Source: Leishmania martiniquensis (lineage: Eukaryota > Euglenozoa > Kinetoplastea > Trypanosomatida > Trypanosomatidae). Taken from it: DNA of 64,000 nucleotides. Of this stretch, positions 62,596 to 64,000 are shown one piece after another (positions within the stretch are counted from its first letter, which is position 1; each line of letters opens with the position of its first letter). The stretch covers positions 5,001 through 69,000 of the forward strand of contig NC_090160.1 in NCBI RefSeq assembly GCF_017916325.1. The letters are read 5' to 3'. Under the pieces are notes generated by a model, which saw nothing but the letters and a program-made list of their open reading frames with translations, was not told the origin of the DNA and made no database searches. The translations under genes were made by a program, and so were the position numbers.

Positions 62596-63558
62596 CCGTT
62601 GCGAATGGATCGCTCGTGAAAATATGCACAGCTCCTCACCAGCGGCCAGACAAACAGGGGAGGGGTGGGAACAGGAGAGGCGAAAAAGCTCAGCAGCGGG
62701 ACGCTGCGGCACCGTTTTGTTGTCGAGCGTTTTGGAGACGTCACAGGGTGGCGCCAACGATCTCGAGCCGCAGTAAATGGGCCCAGGGACGAGACAACAG
62801 AGAAGGCGGTGGACAAAGTGGAAGAAGACAGCACAGAGAAGAATTGGGGAGACGATGAGCGCAGTCGCATGCGTCTGTAGTTACGCCGTGCACAATCTCA
62901 TACAAGGGTGCCTATTCCACTAGAAAAGGGCATGCAGAAGAGCACTTGCACCTACCGACTGCAGATCGAGGGGGGAGAGGATACGCGCCTTGCACAAGTA
63001 ATGACAGAGGGGGCGGCACACAGAGAGAGAATCAAGGCTGAGAAGTCGAGTGGGCTGGAGGCACGAGAGGCACCTCGCGGGCCTCGCCCATCCCTTCGTA
63101 ACGAATCAACCGGCGTCATTCGTGTGGGAAAGCAGGAACCAGCACGGGTGTATCCCTTGACGCCCTCATCCCCACCCCACCCCCCTCCCTATACACACAC
63201 GGATATTACTTGATTCAACTATGCACGCCACCGTGTCTATCAAGGGAGCATGGCACACCTATGGGTGAGTGGAGGGGACGTACGCGTATTACGCTTCTGT
63301 TTCGCTTCGGCTCAGCTATGGATTAAAGGAAATGCTGGCCGCCCGCGAATGTCGATGCACTATCCGGTGCGCGGGCGGACGCACATGCGAAGACGCGCAC
63401 GTCTCCCTGCCAGCGGCGCATACGCCCACACCGAGCACTCGCCTTAGGATGGCGCGCACAAGCTGCGCCAAGCAACATCGCAAGAGGGAGAGAGCGCAAA
63501 GAAAAGGGTGAGGGCGAAGGCGAGACGGTGGAGAAAAGGACGCGGTCCAGTGCCACCT
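61163..63558. other. Intergenic, 2.4 kb, rich in dinucleotide repeats
   Basis: Contains TG runs at about 61790-61812, 61884-61902 and 62553-62593 and CA runs at 61268-61290 and 61665-61683. Minus-strand pyrimidine stretches at about 61285-61330 and 61430-61500 are the likely leader of the carrier gene. No gene is supported. Confidence 0.5.
62553..62593. repeat. (GT)n microsatellite, about 20 units
   Basis: An uninterrupted alternating GT run of 41 bases, the longest simple repeat in the window. Confidence 0.9.
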
Positions 63559-64000
63559 TCAGTTCGGACGTGGTCGAGTGTAGCGGCGACTTTGGTAGCC
63601 ACCGCCGCCGCCACTCCCCCCAGGTACACTACCATGGCCATGGCCATGGCGGTGGTTGCTACCGTTCCCACTATTGTGACCGTGGTTTTGTCCCAAGTGT
63701 GCGCGAGTCTCCTTGGTGAGCTCCGCGTACATCTCCGTCTGTGTCTGTATGCCTTCCGTTTGCAGCACTCGCTGAAGCACCATTGGCGGCGCCGTCCGCA
63801 TGCGGTGCTGCAGGCGCTTTGTGTCCCGCTCAAAGCCCGCGACGAAGAGCGACTCCGCCATATCCACCGGCGGCGCAAAGGTGAAGGCGGGCGCCTCATC
63901 ATCAGAGAATTCGTCTTCGTTGTCGCTGGGCAGATCCTCGTCGTCTACCTCACTCTCGCAGAGGAGAAACCCCGGATATTCGTTCAGTAGACTTATGCGC
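63559..64000 (-). CDS. 3' part of an unidentified Gly/His-rich protein, cut by the window edge
   Basis: The frame is open from the right edge (first full codon at 63999) to a stop at 63559-63561, giving 146 visible C-terminal residues. An acidic segment (about visible residues 15-36, many Glu and Asp) is followed by FTFAPPVDMAESLFVAGFER and a helix. It then passes into a low-complexity tail of Asn, Gly and His with HRHGHGHG and SGGGGG and ends in Arg/Pro. Gly/His/Arg tails of this type occur in RNA-binding proteins. Too little is visible to name a family. The GTG at 63867 is an internal Val, not a start. Confidence 0.65.
   Translation of the reverse strand, partial: RISLLNEYPGFLLCESEVDDEDLPSDNEDEFSDDEAPAFTFAPPVDMAESLFVAGFERDTKRLQHRMRTAPPMVLQRVLQTEGIQTQTEMYAELTKETRAHLGQNHGHNSGNGSNHRHGHGHGSVPGGSGGGGGYQSRRYTRPRPN

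Noticed and set aside
1..64000. tRNA, rRNA, snRNA or CRISPR features
   Set aside because: No B-box-like tRNA core in a suitable context, no rRNA-like blocks and no regularly spaced direct repeats were seen by eye. A covariance-model search would be needed to exclude small RNAs.

Overview
The window looks like nuclear DNA from a kinetoplastid, most likely Leishmania or a close relative in the Leishmaniinae. It is GC-rich and has no introns. All 24 accepted coding regions are on the minus strand, separated by 0.4-2.4 kb of low-complexity, polypyrimidine-rich sequence, as expected for one polycistronic cluster matured by spliced-leader trans-splicing. Several proteins are eukaryote-specific (IFT144, CPSF100, poly(A)-binding protein, NatB, Bet1). 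Start codons were chosen as ATG. Many longer frames open only with GTG or TTG and were trimmed.

Layout, left to right (transcription runs right to left). Positions 1-4436 have no convincing gene. They hold one copy of a 349-bp repeat and possible decayed coding fragments. Next come a GT2-like membrane glycosyltransferase (4437-5759), NatB acetyltransferase Naa20 (6362-6922), a BMT5-like RNA methyltransferase with zinc fingers (7331-9049), a 1248-residue coiled-coil protein (9809-13555), a CEP44-domain protein (14267-14782), an SFT2 Golgi protein (15378-15836), two unknowns (16576-16932, 17696-18607) and a poly(A)-binding protein (20344-22002). If the protein is PABP3, whose L. major gene I recall as LmjF.25.0080, its position as about the ninth gene fits the left end of chromosome 25. 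The gene-free left flank would then be subtelomeric.

The middle holds small genes: a putative mitochondrial 86-mer (23214-23474), Bet1 SNARE (24432-24794), a basic 56-mer (25696-25866) and a RAMP4-like ER protein (27171-27386). They are followed by a putative mitochondrial 474-mer (29176-30600), ETF-beta (32864-33640), a TypA/BipA-type GTPase with a mitochondrial-like presequence (35149-37053), RNA polymerase subunit RPB6 (37962-38351), an unknown 713-mer (39156-41297), a coiled-coil 215-mer (41990-42637) and CPSF100 (43841-46330).

The right part holds a large putative mitochondrial protein with an internal duplication and dsRBD-like segments (47308-50457), a UCH-L3 deubiquitinase (51910-52608), IFT144/WDR19 (53798-57928), a mitochondrial carrier (60248-61162) and the 3' end of an unidentified Gly/His-rich protein that runs off the right edge (63559-64000). 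Two pairs of nearly identical repeats (349 bp and 533 bp) lie in intergenic or 3'UTR positions and resemble SIDER-type degenerate retroposons in size and placement.

The genes do not form a pathway. Themes are gene expression (PABP, CPSF100, RPB6, BMT5-like), mitochondrial function (ETF-beta, TypA, carrier and at least three unknown proteins with presequences), secretory traffic (SFT2, Bet1, RAMP4-like) and flagellum or centriole (IFT144, CEP44). No tRNA, rRNA or CRISPR array was recognised.
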